A stretch of 64,000 bases of DNA from Photobacterium sp. TY1-4 (GCF_025398175.1 NZ_CP099734.1:2852001-2916000), one strand, 5' to 3'. Counted from the stretch's first letter, positions 27,675 to 37,263 are shown. Numbers and translations are program-made. The notes: generated by a model from the sequence alone, not told the origin.

Positions 27675-27740
27675 TGTTTATTCCTTACTGTTTTCTGTTG
27701 AATGTTGATGATTCAACACAAGTTTGCAATCGAAAGTGCT

Positions 27741-27771
27741 GTTTCGAAGGATAGACGTCATCCTCCGAAAC
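27741..27771 (-). other. Intercistronic hairpin between deoB and deoD
   Basis: Twelve-base arms with one mismatch (27741-27752 and 27760-27771) enclose seven bases. There is no T-run, so it is more likely a processing or stability element than a terminator. Confidence 0.45.
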
Positions 27772-27785
27772 CGCGACCGGCAGCG

Positions 27786-29006
27786 TTACAGGAACGACTT
27801 GCCGTAGTCCATATCTGAAATTCCGAAGTATTCTGCCAGGCTCTGGCCGATGTCGGCAAACGTCTCACGGCGACCCAGTGAGCCCGCTTTGATTTTCGGA
27901 CCGGTGACCAGCACCGGGATGTGCTCACGGGTGTGGTCGGTGCCTTCCCAGGTCGGATCGCAACCATGGTCTGCGGTCAGGATCAGCACGTCGTCTTCGG
28001 CCAGCAGCTCCAGAATTTCCGGCAGACGCTTGTCGAAGTATTCCAGCGCGGCCGCATAACCGGCCACATCACGGCGGTGGCCGTAAGCGGAATCGAAATC
28101 AACGAAGTTGGTGAACACGATGGTGTTGTCACCCGCTTGCTTGATCTCTGCCATGGTGGCGTCAAACAGCGCCGGGATCCCGGTGGCTTTGACTTTCTTG
28201 GTGATGCCGCAACCGGCGTAGATATCAGAGATCTTCCCGATCGAGACCACCTCACCGTTTTTCTCCTCCACCAGCTTTTGCAGTACGGTGGCTGACGGCG
28301 GCTCAACCGACAGATCGCGACGGTTGCCGGTGCGCTCGAACTGACCTTTACCCGGGCCGATAAACGGACGGGCGATCACGCGGCCGATGTTGTACTCTTC
28401 CAGCTCTTCACGCACGATTTGGCACAGTTCCAGCAGGTTATCCAGGCCGTAAGTCTCTTCATGACAGGCGATCTGGAACACCGAGTCGGCCGAGGTGTAG
28501 AAGATCGGTTTGCCGGTCTTCATGTGCTCTTCGCCCAAATCGTCCAGCACCTGAGTGCCGGAAGCGTGGCAGTCACCCAGGTAGCCCGGCAGGTTAGCAC
28601 GTTCAACAATACGATCGAGCAGCGCTTTCGGGAAGCTGTTGCTGTGATCGGTAAAGTAACCCCAGTCAAACAGCACCGGGACACCGGCAATTTCCCAGTG
28701 ACCGGACGGGGTATCTTTGCCCGAAGACAGCTCTTTGGCGTGACCGTAAGCACCGGTGATTTCTGCATCGGCATCCAGGCCCGCCGGGAATACACCCGAA
28801 GACTCTTCACATGCTTTACCCAGACCCAGCTTGGTCAGGTTCGGCAGGTGCAACGGACCGCTGCGCTCGCCGTTGTCTGCTTCACCACGGGCACAACGCT
28901 CCGCGATATGACCCAGGGTGTTCGAACCCACATCGCCGAAATCAACGGCATCTTCCGTGGCCCCGATACCAAATGAGTCAAGAACCAGAATAATTGAACG
29001 TTTCAT
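27786..29006 (-). CDS. deoB: Phosphopentomutase DeoB
   Basis: The protein has 406 residues from the ATG at 29006 ([16 protein letters not shown]), with GGAG upstream; the open frame extends 23 codons further without family resemblance. It is an alkaline-phosphatase-superfamily enzyme: metal ligands are seen in VLDSFG and in [20 protein letters not shown], and the phosphorylated Thr region is [11 protein letters not shown]. It interconverts (deoxy)ribose 1- and 5-phosphate. It starts 10 bp past the end of deoA. Confidence 0.96.
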   Translation of the reverse strand: MKRSIILVLDSFGIGATEDAVDFGDVGSNTLGHIAERCARGEADNGERSGPLHLPNLTKLGLGKACEESSGVFPAGLDADAEITGAYGHAKELSSGKDTPSGHWEIAGVPVLFDWGYFTDHSNSFPKALLDRIVERANLPGYLGDCHASGTQVLDDLGEEHMKTGKPIFYTSADSVFQIACHEETYGLDNLLELCQIVREELEEYNIGRVIARPFIGPGKGQFERTGNRRDLSVEPPSATVLQKLVEEKNGEVVSIGKISDIYAGCGITKKVKATGIPALFDATMAEIKQAGDNTIVFTNFVDFDSAYGHRRDVAGYAAALEYFDKRLPEILELLAEDDVLILTADHGCDPTWEGTDHTREHIPVLVTGPKIKAGSLGRRETFADIGQSLAEYFGISDMDYGKSFL

Positions 29007-29016
29007 GTGTACTCCA

Positions 29017-30348
29017 TTAAAGATCGTCAAGGCGAATACGGCGATAAACTTCCGGGGTCGCAGCCGGTTTCTCATCCGCCACCGTAATACTGGCGCGAAC
29101 CGCTTTGGCTGCTTCTTCCCACTGGGCTTCAGTGCGGGCGTGGATCACGGCCAGCGGCGTCTCGGCATTCACTTCAGCGCCCAGACAAATCATGTCGCTC
29201 AGGCCCACCGCGTAGTCGATGGTATCGGAAGCCACACGGCGACCGCCGCCCATTTCCACCACGGCCATTCCCAGCGCTCGGGTATCCATGGCGTAGGCAT
29301 AACCGCTGGTCTCAGCAAACACAGGTTTGATCAGGTCCGCCGTTTCCAGATACTGGTCGTAGTTTTCCATGAAGTCCGCCGGGCCGCCCAGGCCAGCCAC
29401 CATCTTGCCGAATCGCTTGGCCGCTTCGCCGTTGTCCAGCACCGTTTGCAGCTTCTCGCGCGCTTGAGTCAGATCGTCGGCTAAACCACTGTTTACTAAC
29501 ATTTCAGCACACAATGCCATGGTCACTTCAAATAAGCGAGGGTTGCGGTATTCACCGGTCAGGAATTGCACCGCTTCGCGAACTTCGAGCGCATTCCCGG
29601 CAGTCGAGGCCAGCACCTGGTTCATGTCGGTCAGCAGCGCGGTGGTTTTGGTGCCGGCACCGTTGGCCACCGCCACGATGGATTTGGCCAGCGCTTCCGA
29701 GGCTTCGTAGGTCGGCATGAAAGCACCCGAGCCCACTTTGACATCCATCACCAGAGAGCCCAGCCCGGCAGCCAGTTTCTTCGACAGGATCGAGGCGGTG
29801 ATCAGGGAAATATTATCGACGGTTGCGGTGACATCCCGGGTAGCGTACACACGCTTGTCCGCCGGGGCCAGGTCACCGGTCTGGCCGATAATCGCCACGC
29901 CGGCGTCTTTGGTCACCTGACCGAACACGTCGTTGCTCGGGGTGATGTTATAACCCGGGATTGATTCCAGCTTGTCCAGCGTGCCACCGGTATGGCCCAG
30001 GCCACGGCCGGAAATCATCGGTACATAACCGCCACAGGCGGCAACCATCGGGCCGAGCATCAGCGAGGTGACATCGCCCACCCCACCGGTGGAGTGCTTG
30101 TCGACAATCGGGCCGTCAAAGTTCATGTGGCTCCAGTCGATCACCATGCCGGAGTCACGCATCGCACAGGTCAGCGCCACGCGCTCAGCCATGGTCATGT
30201 CGTTGAAATAAACGGCCATAGCGAAAGCGGCGATCTGGCCTTCGGAGACGGTGTCTTTGGCAATGCCTTGAATAAAGAAGTTGATTTCGTCCGCGGTCAG
30301 CTCAATGTTGTCGCGTTTTTTGCGGATAATTTCTTGTGGTAAATACAT
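29017..30348 (-). CDS. deoA: Thymidine phosphorylase DeoA
   Basis: The product has 443 residues from the ATG at 30348, with GGGGGAAT as ribosome site; the frame runs on upstream through the deoC–deoA gap but that part is not family-like. The signature [17 protein letters not shown] and the phosphate loop KHSTGGVGD are intact. It phosphorolyses thymidine and deoxyuridine. It is the second gene of the deo operon. Confidence 0.96.
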   Translation of the reverse strand: MYLPQEIIRKKRDNIELTADEINFFIQGIAKDTVSEGQIAAFAMAVYFNDMTMAERVALTCAMRDSGMVIDWSHMNFDGPIVDKHSTGGVGDVTSLMLGPMVAACGGYVPMISGRGLGHTGGTLDKLESIPGYNITPSNDVFGQVTKDAGVAIIGQTGDLAPADKRVYATRDVTATVDNISLITASILSKKLAAGLGSLVMDVKVGSGAFMPTYEASEALAKSIVAVANGAGTKTTALLTDMNQVLASTAGNALEVREAVQFLTGEYRNPRLFEVTMALCAEMLVNSGLADDLTQAREKLQTVLDNGEAAKRFGKMVAGLGGPADFMENYDQYLETADLIKPVFAETSGYAYAMDTRALGMAVVEMGGGRRVASDTIDYAVGLSDMICLGAEVNAETPLAVIHARTEAQWEEAAKAVRASITVADEKPAATPEVYRRIRLDDL

Positions 30349-30543
30349 GGGATTCCCCCAATCAGAGAAGCGTGTAGGGCTGGTGACCATTTTCCGGCGG
30401 GGCGCAATCGCCCGCTCTTCACAATGTCCGGTCGCACTCGTGCCACGCTCAGACCTCTGCGGGGCAAGCACAATCGATAAACAGTCACGGGATTCATCCC
30501 CACCAGAAACCGTCTCTGTGTCACGGATCCGGAGGGGATCACA

Positions 30544-30570
30544 AATCAGGTGGCGCGGAGCCACCTGATT
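30544..30570 (-). other. Hairpin at the end of deoC
   Basis: Perfect 11-bp arms (30544-30554 and 30560-30570) enclose five bases just after the deoC stop. No T-run follows on the minus strand, so it may attenuate or protect the upstream message rather than end it. The rest of the 231-bp deoC–deoA gap shows no gene. Confidence 0.5.
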
Positions 30571-30579
30571 CAGGGAAGA

Positions 30580-31353
30580 TTAGTAGCCGCCTTCCGCAGC
30601 TTTTTCACCTTCGCCCAGCGTGTGCAGCAGGTTCGCCAACAGGCTGGAGGCACCGAAACGGTAGTGCATGTTGTCGGCCCAGTCAGCGCCCAGGATACGG
30701 TCAGCCATGCCCAGGAACTGCTTGGCGTCTTCAGCGGTGCGAACACCACCGGCAGGCTTGAAGCCAACGGTCTTCTCAACGCCCATGTCTTTGATCACGG
30801 TCAGCATGATTTCTGCCGCTTCCGGGGTTGCGTTCACCGGCACTTTACCGGTTGAGGTTTTGATGAAGTCCGCGCCGGCTTTGATCGAAATCTCAGAGGC
30901 TTTTTGGATCAGCTCAGGCGTTTTCAGCTCGCCGGTTTCGATGATCACTTTCAGCAGGATGTCACCACAAGCGGCTTTACACTGCTTCACCAGCTCAAAA
31001 CCGATTTCTTCATTACCGGCCATCAGGGCACGGTACGGGAAAACCACATCGACTTCATCAGCACCGTAAGCTACTGCTGCTTTGGTTTCAGCAACAGCAA
31101 TGGCGATATCGTCGTTACCGTGCGGGAAGTTCGTGACCGTGGCGATGCGCACTTCCGGCGTCCCTTGCTCACGCAGTTGTTTTTTCGCTACAGGAATGAA
31201 ACGTGGATAGATGCAGATCGCTGCTGTGTTGCCGACCGGGGTTTTGGCGTTCTTACACAGCTCGATGACTTTGGCGTCGGTGTCGTCGTCGTTCAGAGTG
31301 GTAAGATCCATTAGTTGAAGTGCACGCAGTGCAGCAGCTTTTAAATCGCTCAT
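30580..31353 (-). CDS. deoC: Deoxyribose-phosphate aldolase DeoC
   Basis: The TIM-barrel aldolase has 257 residues. The Schiff-base lysine is in [11 protein letters not shown] and the partner lysine in [11 protein letters not shown]. It splits deoxyribose 5-phosphate to glyceraldehyde 3-phosphate and acetaldehyde. It is the first gene of deoCABD; the ATG follows GGAGATAGTC. Confidence 0.96.
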   Translation of the reverse strand: MSDLKAAALRALQLMDLTTLNDDDTDAKVIELCKNAKTPVGNTAAICIYPRFIPVAKKQLREQGTPEVRIATVTNFPHGNDDIAIAVAETKAAVAYGADEVDVVFPYRALMAGNEEIGFELVKQCKAACGDILLKVIIETGELKTPELIQKASEISIKAGADFIKTSTGKVPVNATPEAAEIMLTVIKDMGVEKTVGFKPAGGVRTAEDAKQFLGMADRILGADWADNMHYRFGASSLLANLLHTLGEGEKAAEGGY

Positions 31354-31584
31354 GACTATCTCCAGTCCAGTTATTTTCTACCAAGCTTATAGAAACTGTT
31401 CCATCCGCCTGAGGCGAACGGTAGCGCCACCGCACACGGTGCGCCTATCGCGAACAGTTCAATGAGCGGACTTGATTCCTTGAAGACTCAGGCTGACATT
31501 TCGAGATGTATAACCTGATTGATTTCCTTTTCACCGCGCAGGATATCCGGCCCTCCGGGTTACCCTGCCGTCGTGCCATCCAGC

Positions 31585-31606
31585 AAATCGTGACAAACAT
31601 CTCATC
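31585..31606. promoter_or_regulatory. Candidate CRP site upstream of deoC
   Basis: CGTGA and TCTCA are separated by six bases, one mismatch in each half of TGTGA-N6-TCACA, with A/T-rich flanks on one side. It lies about 230 bp upstream of the deoC start. Confidence 0.4.
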
Positions 31607-31638
31607 ACGACGTAAATCTACTGAAACAGCCACCGTCA

Positions 31639-31695
31639 ATCTTTGATGGTTCCCGCCCATCATAGCAAGCTGATGAACACCCCACCATCAAAGAT
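31639..31695. repeat. Perfect 12-bp inverted repeat in the deo control region
   Basis: ATCTTTGATGGT (31639-31650) recurs in inverted form at 31684-31695, 33 bp apart. The spacing suits two operator halves read by a looping repressor, or a hairpin in a long leader. Confidence 0.4.
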
Positions 31696-31757
31696 ACGTT
31701 TCCTATAGTGGACAATCTGTTTACCGCTAGAACACAATCTGCAGCGTATCGCCTCCG

Positions 31758-31943
31758 TCATAAGGAGGTAAAAAAGTGCTCGATAATCCAGCGGTAAGCG
31801 ATCGCGCCCAGGTATACCCCGACGATCCCCATCACCCCGGAAAGTACCGGCGGTGCCGGGATTGGCAGCTTAATCGCTGAAAACAAAACCCCGACGATAA
31901 ACCCGGCCAGGAGCGCCAGCAGAACTTCATACATGACATTCAT
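31758..31943 (-). CDS. XapX-domain small membrane protein
   Basis: The product has 61 residues from the ATG at 31943 (GAGAGAAG upstream); an in-frame upstream start gives 68. It has two hydrophobic segments (ALLAGFIVGVLFSAI and VMGIVGVYLGAIAYRW) joined by a proline-rich turn KLPIPAPP, the XapX pattern. The family has been linked to nucleoside transport loci by position only. It lies between deoC and nupC, which fits such a link. Biochemical function is unknown. Confidence 0.75.
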   Translation of the reverse strand: MNVMYEVLLALLAGFIVGVLFSAIKLPIPAPPVLSGVMGIVGVYLGAIAYRWIIEHFFTSL

Positions 31944-32142
31944 ACACTTCTCTCTGTCTGTCACAGTACCCAGAAAAGTGTAGTCTGCTGCACCTGAGGT
32001 GTCGCTTGTTCACTACCGCCCATGGTAAACAATGCCGAGTGGCAGAAATCGGAGCGCAATCGATTTTATGGCTTTTCCCTGCCGCCGGTTCCGGAAATGT
32101 TTACCCAGGGTGTTGATGGCTGTGGCTGTGCTTTTTCAGAAA

Positions 32143-32220
32143 CAGAGGCAGAGGCAGAGGCAGAGGCAGAGGCAGAGGCAGAGGCAGAGGCAGAGGCAGA
32201 GGCAGAGGCAGAGGCAGAGG
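32143..32220. repeat. Hexanucleotide tandem array (CAGAGG)x13
   Basis: Thirteen perfect copies of a six-base unit, 78 bp in all. The perfection suggests recent slippage. The strand is purine-rich with some pyrimidine breaks. Confidence 0.95.
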
Positions 32221-32337
32221 CATAGCAACAGAGTCGGGTGGATAGCGCAAGCGCCGGGGAATCAAGTAGCCAGGCGTTCCAAGTGCCCGGCAGATCTCGC
32301 GGATACTGAAGCGTCAGGCCGCAGGGCTCCGAACTCC

Positions 32338-32390
32338 GGGATCCGGGATCCGGGCTTTGGGCTTTGGGCTTTGGGCTTTGGGCTTTGGGC
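32338..32390 (+). repeat. Heptanucleotide array with eight GGG tracts (G-quadruplex motif)
   Basis: Two GGGATCC units are followed by five GGGCTTT units and a final GGGC. Eight GGG runs are each separated by exactly four bases, matching the usual intramolecular G-quadruplex rule twice over. It lies 23 bp beyond the nupC terminator hairpin. Confidence 0.9.
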
Positions 32391-32412
32391 ATTATCGGGA
32401 CGACAGATACAA

Positions 32413-32439
32413 AAACGCCACAGCTAGGCTGTGGCGTTT
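32413..32439 (-). terminator. Terminator after nupC
   Basis: The arms AAACGCCACAG and CTGTGGCGTTT enclose five bases, with a T-run (TTTTTG) on the minus strand. Confidence 0.85.
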
Positions 32440-32462
32440 GGCATCCTCAGTTGAGGAGTGTC

Positions 32463-33716
32463 TTACATCGCGCTCAGGCTGATGAACAGACCTGCGATGG
32501 TCGCAGACATCAGGTTCGACAGCGTACCTGCGGCAACGGCTTTCATACCGAAGCGTGCAATATCGTGACGACGGTTCGGGGCAATGCTCCCCAGACCACC
32601 CAGCAGAATGGCGACTGAAGACAGGTTCGCGAAACCACACAGGGCAAACGAGATGATTGCTTTGGTCTTCTCAGACAGAACAACCGGCGCTGCATCACCC
32701 AGGTATGGGACGTAGCTCAGGTAAGCCACGAATTCGTTCAGGATCAGTTTCTGACCGATGAAAGAGCCCGCGATGTTGGCATCTGCCCATGGTACACCGA
32801 TCAGGTAAGCCAGTGGCATGAACACGTAACCCAGGATCAGTTCCAGTGTCAGCTCAGGCATACCGAACCAGCCACCGATACCACCCAGCATCCCGTTGAT
32901 CAGGGCAATCAGGCCCACGAACGCCAGCAGCATCGCACCGATGTTCAGTGCCAGTTGCATACCTGAAGAAGCGCCGCTTGCTGCTGCATCGATGGCATTA
33001 GCAGGCTTATCATCACCTTGTGCTTCATCACCAGACATTTGCTCGATCGGCGTGTCGGTTTCAGGCTTGATGATTTTCGCGAACAGCAGGCCACCTGGTG
33101 CTGCCATGAACGAGGCTGCGATCAGGTACTCCAGTGGAACACCCATCGCGGCATAACCCGCCAGTACACCACCAGCAACAGACGCCAGACCACCACACAT
33201 AACCGCAAACAGCTCAGACTGCGTCATCTTTGGTACAAACGGACGCACAACCAGCGGCGCTTCAGTTTGACCAACAAAAATGTTAGCTGTTGCAGACATG
33301 GATTCCGCGTTCGATGTACCCAGCACTTTGCGCAGACCGCCACCCAATACGTTGATGACAACTTGCATCACGCCCAGGTAGTACAGCACGCTGATCAGTG
33401 CAGAGAAGAAGATAACCGTTGGCAGCACTTTGAATGCAAAGATGAAACCAATGCCTTCAACAGAGAAGTTCACCAGGTTACCGAACAGGAACTCAATACC
33501 GACATTACCATAGTCAATCACACTCTGAACGGCGCTACTCGCCGCGCCCAGTGCATCCTTACCCCACGGAATGTAAAGTACGAAAGCACCCAGAGTAAAT
33601 TGAATGGCAAATGCCCCACCCACAGTACGTAAATTAATAGCTTTGCGGTTATCAGATAACAGTACTGCAATACCCAGCAGCACAGCCATCCCAACCAGGC
33701 TCATAAACAGGCTCAT
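32463..33716 (-). CDS. nupC: Concentrative nucleoside transporter NupC
   Basis: The polytopic inner-membrane protein has 417 residues, the size of the structurally known V. cholerae CNT. Family motifs include [29 protein letters not shown] and [12 protein letters not shown]. It takes up nucleosides with sodium or protons; the motif set does not settle the ion. Upstream lie a CRP-like site and repeated GCGCAA elements. Its place beside deo genes fits a joint nucleoside-scavenging function. Confidence 0.93.
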   Translation of the reverse strand: MSLFMSLVGMAVLLGIAVLLSDNRKAINLRTVGGAFAIQFTLGAFVLYIPWGKDALGAASSAVQSVIDYGNVGIEFLFGNLVNFSVEGIGFIFAFKVLPTVIFFSALISVLYYLGVMQVVINVLGGGLRKVLGTSNAESMSATANIFVGQTEAPLVVRPFVPKMTQSELFAVMCGGLASVAGGVLAGYAAMGVPLEYLIAASFMAAPGGLLFAKIIKPETDTPIEQMSGDEAQGDDKPANAIDAAASGASSGMQLALNIGAMLLAFVGLIALINGMLGGIGGWFGMPELTLELILGYVFMPLAYLIGVPWADANIAGSFIGQKLILNEFVAYLSYVPYLGDAAPVVLSEKTKAIISFALCGFANLSSVAILLGGLGSIAPNRRHDIARFGMKAVAAGTLSNLMSATIAGLFISLSAM

Positions 33717-33860
33717 AGTTTATGGCATCCCTTTAAGTTTAAGTTTGGCGTCTCGACAATTCGGCTCATTTAAGAGTCCGCTGCATTATACAAACCCCAT
33801 TCGGGATAAAGTAATGCTAACGTCACACTTTATGCGGAAACCAAATGATAGTTTAATCAC

Positions 33861-33882
33861 AACCGTGACACACATCACGTAG
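33861..33882. promoter_or_regulatory. Candidate CRP site upstream of nupC
   Basis: GTGA-CACACA-TCAC (33865-33878) keeps the core of both CRP half-sites with the right spacing, about 150 bp upstream of the nupC start. Confidence 0.5.
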
Positions 33883-33885
33883 TGA

Positions 33886-33913
33886 TGCGCAAACCGCGCA
33901 ACCAATTGCGCAA
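33886..33913. promoter_or_regulatory. Three GCGCAA repeats, candidate CytR sites
   Basis: TGCGCAA (33886-33892), CGCGCAA (33895-33901) and TTGCGCAA (33906-33913) follow each other at 9-11 bp, next to the CRP-like site. CytR binds repeated half-sites of this general kind beside CRP in nucleoside genes. Confidence 0.4.
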
Positions 33914-33936
33914 CCGTTTTTATTCAGTGACCGCCC

Positions 33937-34731
33937 TCACAAAGAAAGACCAAAAAGTTCAGTTGTGGTTAAGCAAGTGACCGATTCAATTTTCTGGGCG
34001 GATTCCGAACGCAGCGCCACCAGCGATTGCATCACATGACACAATCGATCGGGACGATTCGGCTCGCCCTGATGGCCGGCCACCGGCATATCCGGCGCAT
34101 CGGTCTCCAGTACCAGCGCCTCCAGCGGCAACGCTGCTACCGTATTGCGGGTCTTGTTCGCCCTCGGATAGGTAATGGTCCCGCCGACGCCGATCTTCAG
34201 CCCCAGCGCCACCACCTGCTGCGCCTGGGCCAGACTACCGCTAAACCCATGATAGACCCCCCCTGCGACCGGCGGGTGTTGCTTTAATAAGGCAACCAGC
34301 TCCGGGAAGGCTTTGCGACAGTGCAAAATCACCGGCAATCGGTAGGTATTGGCCAGGATCAGTTGCTCCCGCAACAACCACAGCTGTTTATCACGATCGG
34401 CCTCGGCAATGGCAAAATCCAGCCCGCACTCACCGACCGCCACACATTTGCGATCGCGCTGCGCGCCCTCGCCCGCCACCTGCGCCAAACGCGCAGCGAG
34501 TGACGCCAGTGATGCCTCGCTATGCTCTGCACTGAAAAACGGGTGCAGGCCCAACGCGTAATACACCGAGTCAAACCTGCGGCTCAGCGCCTGGACCGCC
34601 TGCCAGTTGCGCTCACCAACAGACGGGATCACCAGCGCCTCGACCCCGGCTTGGTGAGCCTTGGCCAGATAGCCCGCCGGGTCGGCATCAAACGGCGTAA
34701 AATCGAAATGGCAGTGACTGTCGATCATCAT
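33937..34731 (-). CDS. TatD-family hydrolase (YjjV type)
   Basis: The protein has 264 residues from ATGATG at 34731, with AAGGCGAGG upstream; the frame extends left without homology. Metal ligands are visible in DSHCHFD at the N-terminus, ILHCRKAFPE in the middle and LETDAPDMPV near 200. TatD proteins are metal-dependent DNases or phosphoesterases. The YjjV subgroup is known next to deo genes in E. coli, which favours it over TatD proper. A 59-residue gene ends 10 bp upstream of it. Confidence 0.85.
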   Translation of the reverse strand: MMIDSHCHFDFTPFDADPAGYLAKAHQAGVEALVIPSVGERNWQAVQALSRRFDSVYYALGLHPFFSAEHSEASLASLAARLAQVAGEGAQRDRKCVAVGECGLDFAIAEADRDKQLWLLREQLILANTYRLPVILHCRKAFPELVALLKQHPPVAGGVYHGFSGSLAQAQQVVALGLKIGVGGTITYPRANKTRNTVAALPLEALVLETDAPDMPVAGHQGEPNRPDRLCHVMQSLVALRSESAQKIESVTCLTTTELFGLSL

Positions 34732-34741
34732 GGCCTCGCCT

Positions 34742-34921
34742 TCATTCCTGCCGGTGCGTACTGTGCTGCGATACGCACCGAGGACGACGCTGAGACGGAT
34801 GACGCGGATCGTCTTCATCGTAACGGACCGGTGCGCAGCAGCGACGGTTTTCCGGGACCAGCCCCAGACGTTCACACCATTGATCGTAGCGGGCAATCCC
34901 CCGCTTGAGCCAGTTCAGCAT
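34742..34921 (-). CDS. Small conserved protein, possibly DUF5363
   Basis: The product has 59 residues from the ATG at 34921, after a strong GGGGAG ribosome site. The start MLNWLKRGIARYDQWCERLG followed by PENRRCC resembles short Vibrio proteins annotated as DUF5363. The C-terminal 20 residues are Arg/His-rich and variable-looking. It sits just ahead of the TatD-type gene and is probably co-transcribed. No function is known. Confidence 0.6.
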   Translation of the reverse strand: MLNWLKRGIARYDQWCERLGLVPENRRCCAPVRYDEDDPRHPSQRRPRCVSQHSTHRQE

Positions 34922-34981
34922 CGACTTCTCCCCACTTAGCGTATCCTTCATTACTCATCTCTTGTTGAACCTCACTCCTGC

Positions 34982-35067
34982 CTAGAGCCTGCTTATGCCT
35001 AGAGCCGACTCATGCACAGAGCCACACTCACGCATAGAGCCTGCTTATACATAGAGCCTATTTATGG
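34982..35067. repeat. 17-bp minisatellite overlapping the 3' end of glgX
   Basis: Five imperfect units of 17-18 bp, each with the core AGAGCC, run at 34982, 34999, 35016, 35034 and 35051. The last unit covers the glgX stop codon and its last two sense codons. Confidence 0.8.
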
Positions 35068-37142
35068 CCGGGTTTGGCAACCATGACGATCATACTACGC
35101 CCGGTCACCAAAATCGTCTCGTCACAATAACGCGGCGCTTGCTCAATGGGATAGATATCAGCCGGACTGGGCGCGGCGGTATTCACTAACAGGTGCCAGT
35201 CCTGATGATCCCGGTCCGGTAGGGTAAAAATCAGCGGGTCCCAGTAAGCATTGCAGATCACATACAACTCATCACTGCTGATCGGGTGGATCACCGTCGA
35301 GGCCAGAGAATGGGAATGGGCCGACCAGTCCGGCTGATTCGGTTGCAGGCCGTGCCAGTCAATCCCGACGCTCTTGAGCACGGTGTTGAGCGAGACATGC
35401 ATGTGCCAGTCGATGGTTTCCTCATTGCGCCGGATCCGGTTCATCAGCCGGACAAAACGCAGCAAATCGGCATGCCGGTCCACCAACCGCCAGTCAAACC
35501 AGCTGATCTCGTTATCCTGGCAATAGGCATTGTTGTTCCCCCGCTGCGTCCGCCGGACCTCATCTCCCATCGAAATCATCGGTGTCCCGAGCGAGAGCAG
35601 CAAGGTCGCCAGCATGTTCTTGCACTGGCGGTTGCGCAGCGACTCAATCTCCGGATTCGTGGTCGGCCCTTCAATCCCGTAGTTGTTCGACAGGTTGTGG
35701 TTATCGCCGTCGCGGTTGTCCTCGCCGTTGTCCCGGTTATGTTTTTCGTTATAACTGACCCAATCGTTGAGGGTGAACCCGTCGTGGGCGCAGATAAAAT
35801 TCACTGAGCGGTGGGGCGAGTGGCGATCGCTGCAATAGATATCGGGCGAGCCCAGCATCCGGGAGGCAAACCGGCTCACCGTCCCGGTATCCCCCCGCCA
35901 GAAGGCGCGGACATCATCACGGAATTTACCGTTCCATTCGTTCCAGCGATCGCCGATAAAGGAGCCCACCTGATACAGCCCGGCCGCATCCCAGGCTTCG
36001 GCGAAAATTTTGGTACTGCACAGCACCGGATCGGAATCAATCGACCACAGCAACGGCGGCTCTTTGAGCGGGGTGCCCAGGCTGTCGCGGGCCAGTACCG
36101 AAGCGAGGTCAAAGCGAAAGCCATCGACTCGCATTTCCGTCACCCAGAAGTGCAGCGCATCAATGATCATCCGCCGCACCACACTGTGGTTAGCGTTGCA
36201 GGTATTGCCGCAACCGCTGTAGTTGCGGTACTCACCGCAGGTTTTATCGACAATATAATAGGCGCCGTTCTGGAGCCCCTTAAAACAAAACGTCGGCCCG
36301 CTGGCATCCCCTTCTGCGGTGTGGTTGAACACCACATCCAGGATCACCTCAATGCCAGCTTTGTGCAGCTCCCGCACCAGGGTTTTGAACTCGGTGATCG
36401 CAGCCAGCGGATCTTTCGCCACGCTGTAGCCGGCATGCACAGAGAAAAAATTGATTGGGCTGTAACCCCAGTAGTTCTGCCGGCCATTCGGCGCATCGTC
36501 GACATCAAACTGCTGGATCGGCATCAGCTCGACGGCTGTGACGCCGAGTGACTGCAAATAAGGAATTTTTTCGATCACCCCGGCAAACGTACCCCGCTTT
36601 TCCGGGGCCACCCCGGAGGAAGGGTGCTTGGTAAAGCCACCGACATGCATTTCATAGATCACGGTATCGGTCATCGAATGGCCTGGCGGTTTGTCCCCCT
36701 CCCAGTCAAATGCCTGCTGGTCAACCACCAGGCTGCGCAGGCTGCTGCCGAGGTTGGGCGCTTCCCCAATCGCTTGCTGCCGATCGTAATGCGCCCCGAT
36801 ACTGATCGCCTGGCTGTACGGGTCAATCAGCATTTTGTTGGCATTAAAGCGCAGCCCGACCTGCGGCTTCCACGGCCCGTCGACCTGAAACGCATACACC
36901 TGGCCGTGGCCGATGTTGCTGACAAACACAAACCAGTAATGGCCGCGTTTGTGCGCAAGCGGATCGAGTTCGATCTGCTGAAACGACTCCCGCGCATCGG
37001 CGCCATCAAACAGGTGCAGGATCACCCGGGTGGCGTCTTTGGAGTACAAACTGAAGTTCACCCCCTGCCCGCGCAGGGTTGCGCCCAACGGGTAAGGCTC
37101 ACCGACACCAACCCGGATCTCGTTCGCTGTCACAATCTTCAT
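35058..37142 (-). CDS. glgX: Glycogen debranching enzyme GlgX
   Basis: The protein has 694 residues. An N-terminal carbohydrate-binding fold (GVNFSLYSKDATRVILHLFDG) is followed by a GH13 barrel. The nucleophile is in MRVDGFRFDLAS, the acid/base Glu in FAEAWDAAG, and the third acid is near FICAHDGFTLND. It removes short alpha-1,6 branches from phosphorylase-trimmed glycogen. The other glg genes are not nearby. The ATG follows GGAGGGG. The protein is slightly longer than the E. coli enzyme. Confidence 0.93.
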   Translation of the reverse strand: MKIVTANEIRVGVGEPYPLGATLRGQGVNFSLYSKDATRVILHLFDGADARESFQQIELDPLAHKRGHYWFVFVSNIGHGQVYAFQVDGPWKPQVGLRFNANKMLIDPYSQAISIGAHYDRQQAIGEAPNLGSSLRSLVVDQQAFDWEGDKPPGHSMTDTVIYEMHVGGFTKHPSSGVAPEKRGTFAGVIEKIPYLQSLGVTAVELMPIQQFDVDDAPNGRQNYWGYSPINFFSVHAGYSVAKDPLAAITEFKTLVRELHKAGIEVILDVVFNHTAEGDASGPTFCFKGLQNGAYYIVDKTCGEYRNYSGCGNTCNANHSVVRRMIIDALHFWVTEMRVDGFRFDLASVLARDSLGTPLKEPPLLWSIDSDPVLCSTKIFAEAWDAAGLYQVGSFIGDRWNEWNGKFRDDVRAFWRGDTGTVSRFASRMLGSPDIYCSDRHSPHRSVNFICAHDGFTLNDWVSYNEKHNRDNGEDNRDGDNHNLSNNYGIEGPTTNPEIESLRNRQCKNMLATLLLSLGTPMISMGDEVRRTQRGNNNAYCQDNEISWFDWRLVDRHADLLRFVRLMNRIRRNEETIDWHMHVSLNTVLKSVGIDWHGLQPNQPDWSAHSHSLASTVIHPISSDELYVICNAYWDPLIFTLPDRDHQDWHLLVNTAAPSPADIYPIEQAPRYCDETILVTGRSMIVMVAKPGHK

Positions 37143-37263
37143 CGCCCCTCCTGTTGATATGCAATCAATAGTAGTTCGAAATCATTACAATAACAGCGAC
37201 CCCGCTCGGGGTTTGCTCAGGATACAGGGCTCAAGGCAGCGCGCAGGAATTCTGGGCAATAAA

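Larger units (their letters stand above)
31354..31757. promoter_or_regulatory. deo operon control region
   Basis: No gene is seen in these 404 bases. They hold a hairpin-prone GCGCC/GGCGC stretch near 31421-31445, a CRP-like site at 31585-31606, and a widely spaced perfect 12-bp inverted repeat at 31639-31695. The size and position fit the CRP/CytR/DeoR-controlled double promoter known for deo operons. Promoter hexamers could not be fixed. Confidence 0.5.
31944..32412. other. Non-coding repeat-rich region downstream of nupC
   Basis: About 470 bases without a credible gene. They contain a 13-unit hexamer and a heptamer array, annotated separately. One frame across the hexamer (32022-32225) reads as an Ala-Glu repeat, but it has no ribosome site or known relatives and is probably not made. 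Confidence 0.6.

Noticed and set aside
32022..32225. Reading frame of 67 codons ending in an Ala-Glu repeat
   Set aside because: The frame is created by the hexamer array, has no ribosome site and no recognisable family; better treated as repeat DNA.
34982..35067. Possible short CRISPR array
   Set aside because: Units are contiguous 17-18 bp without spacers; it is a minisatellite.
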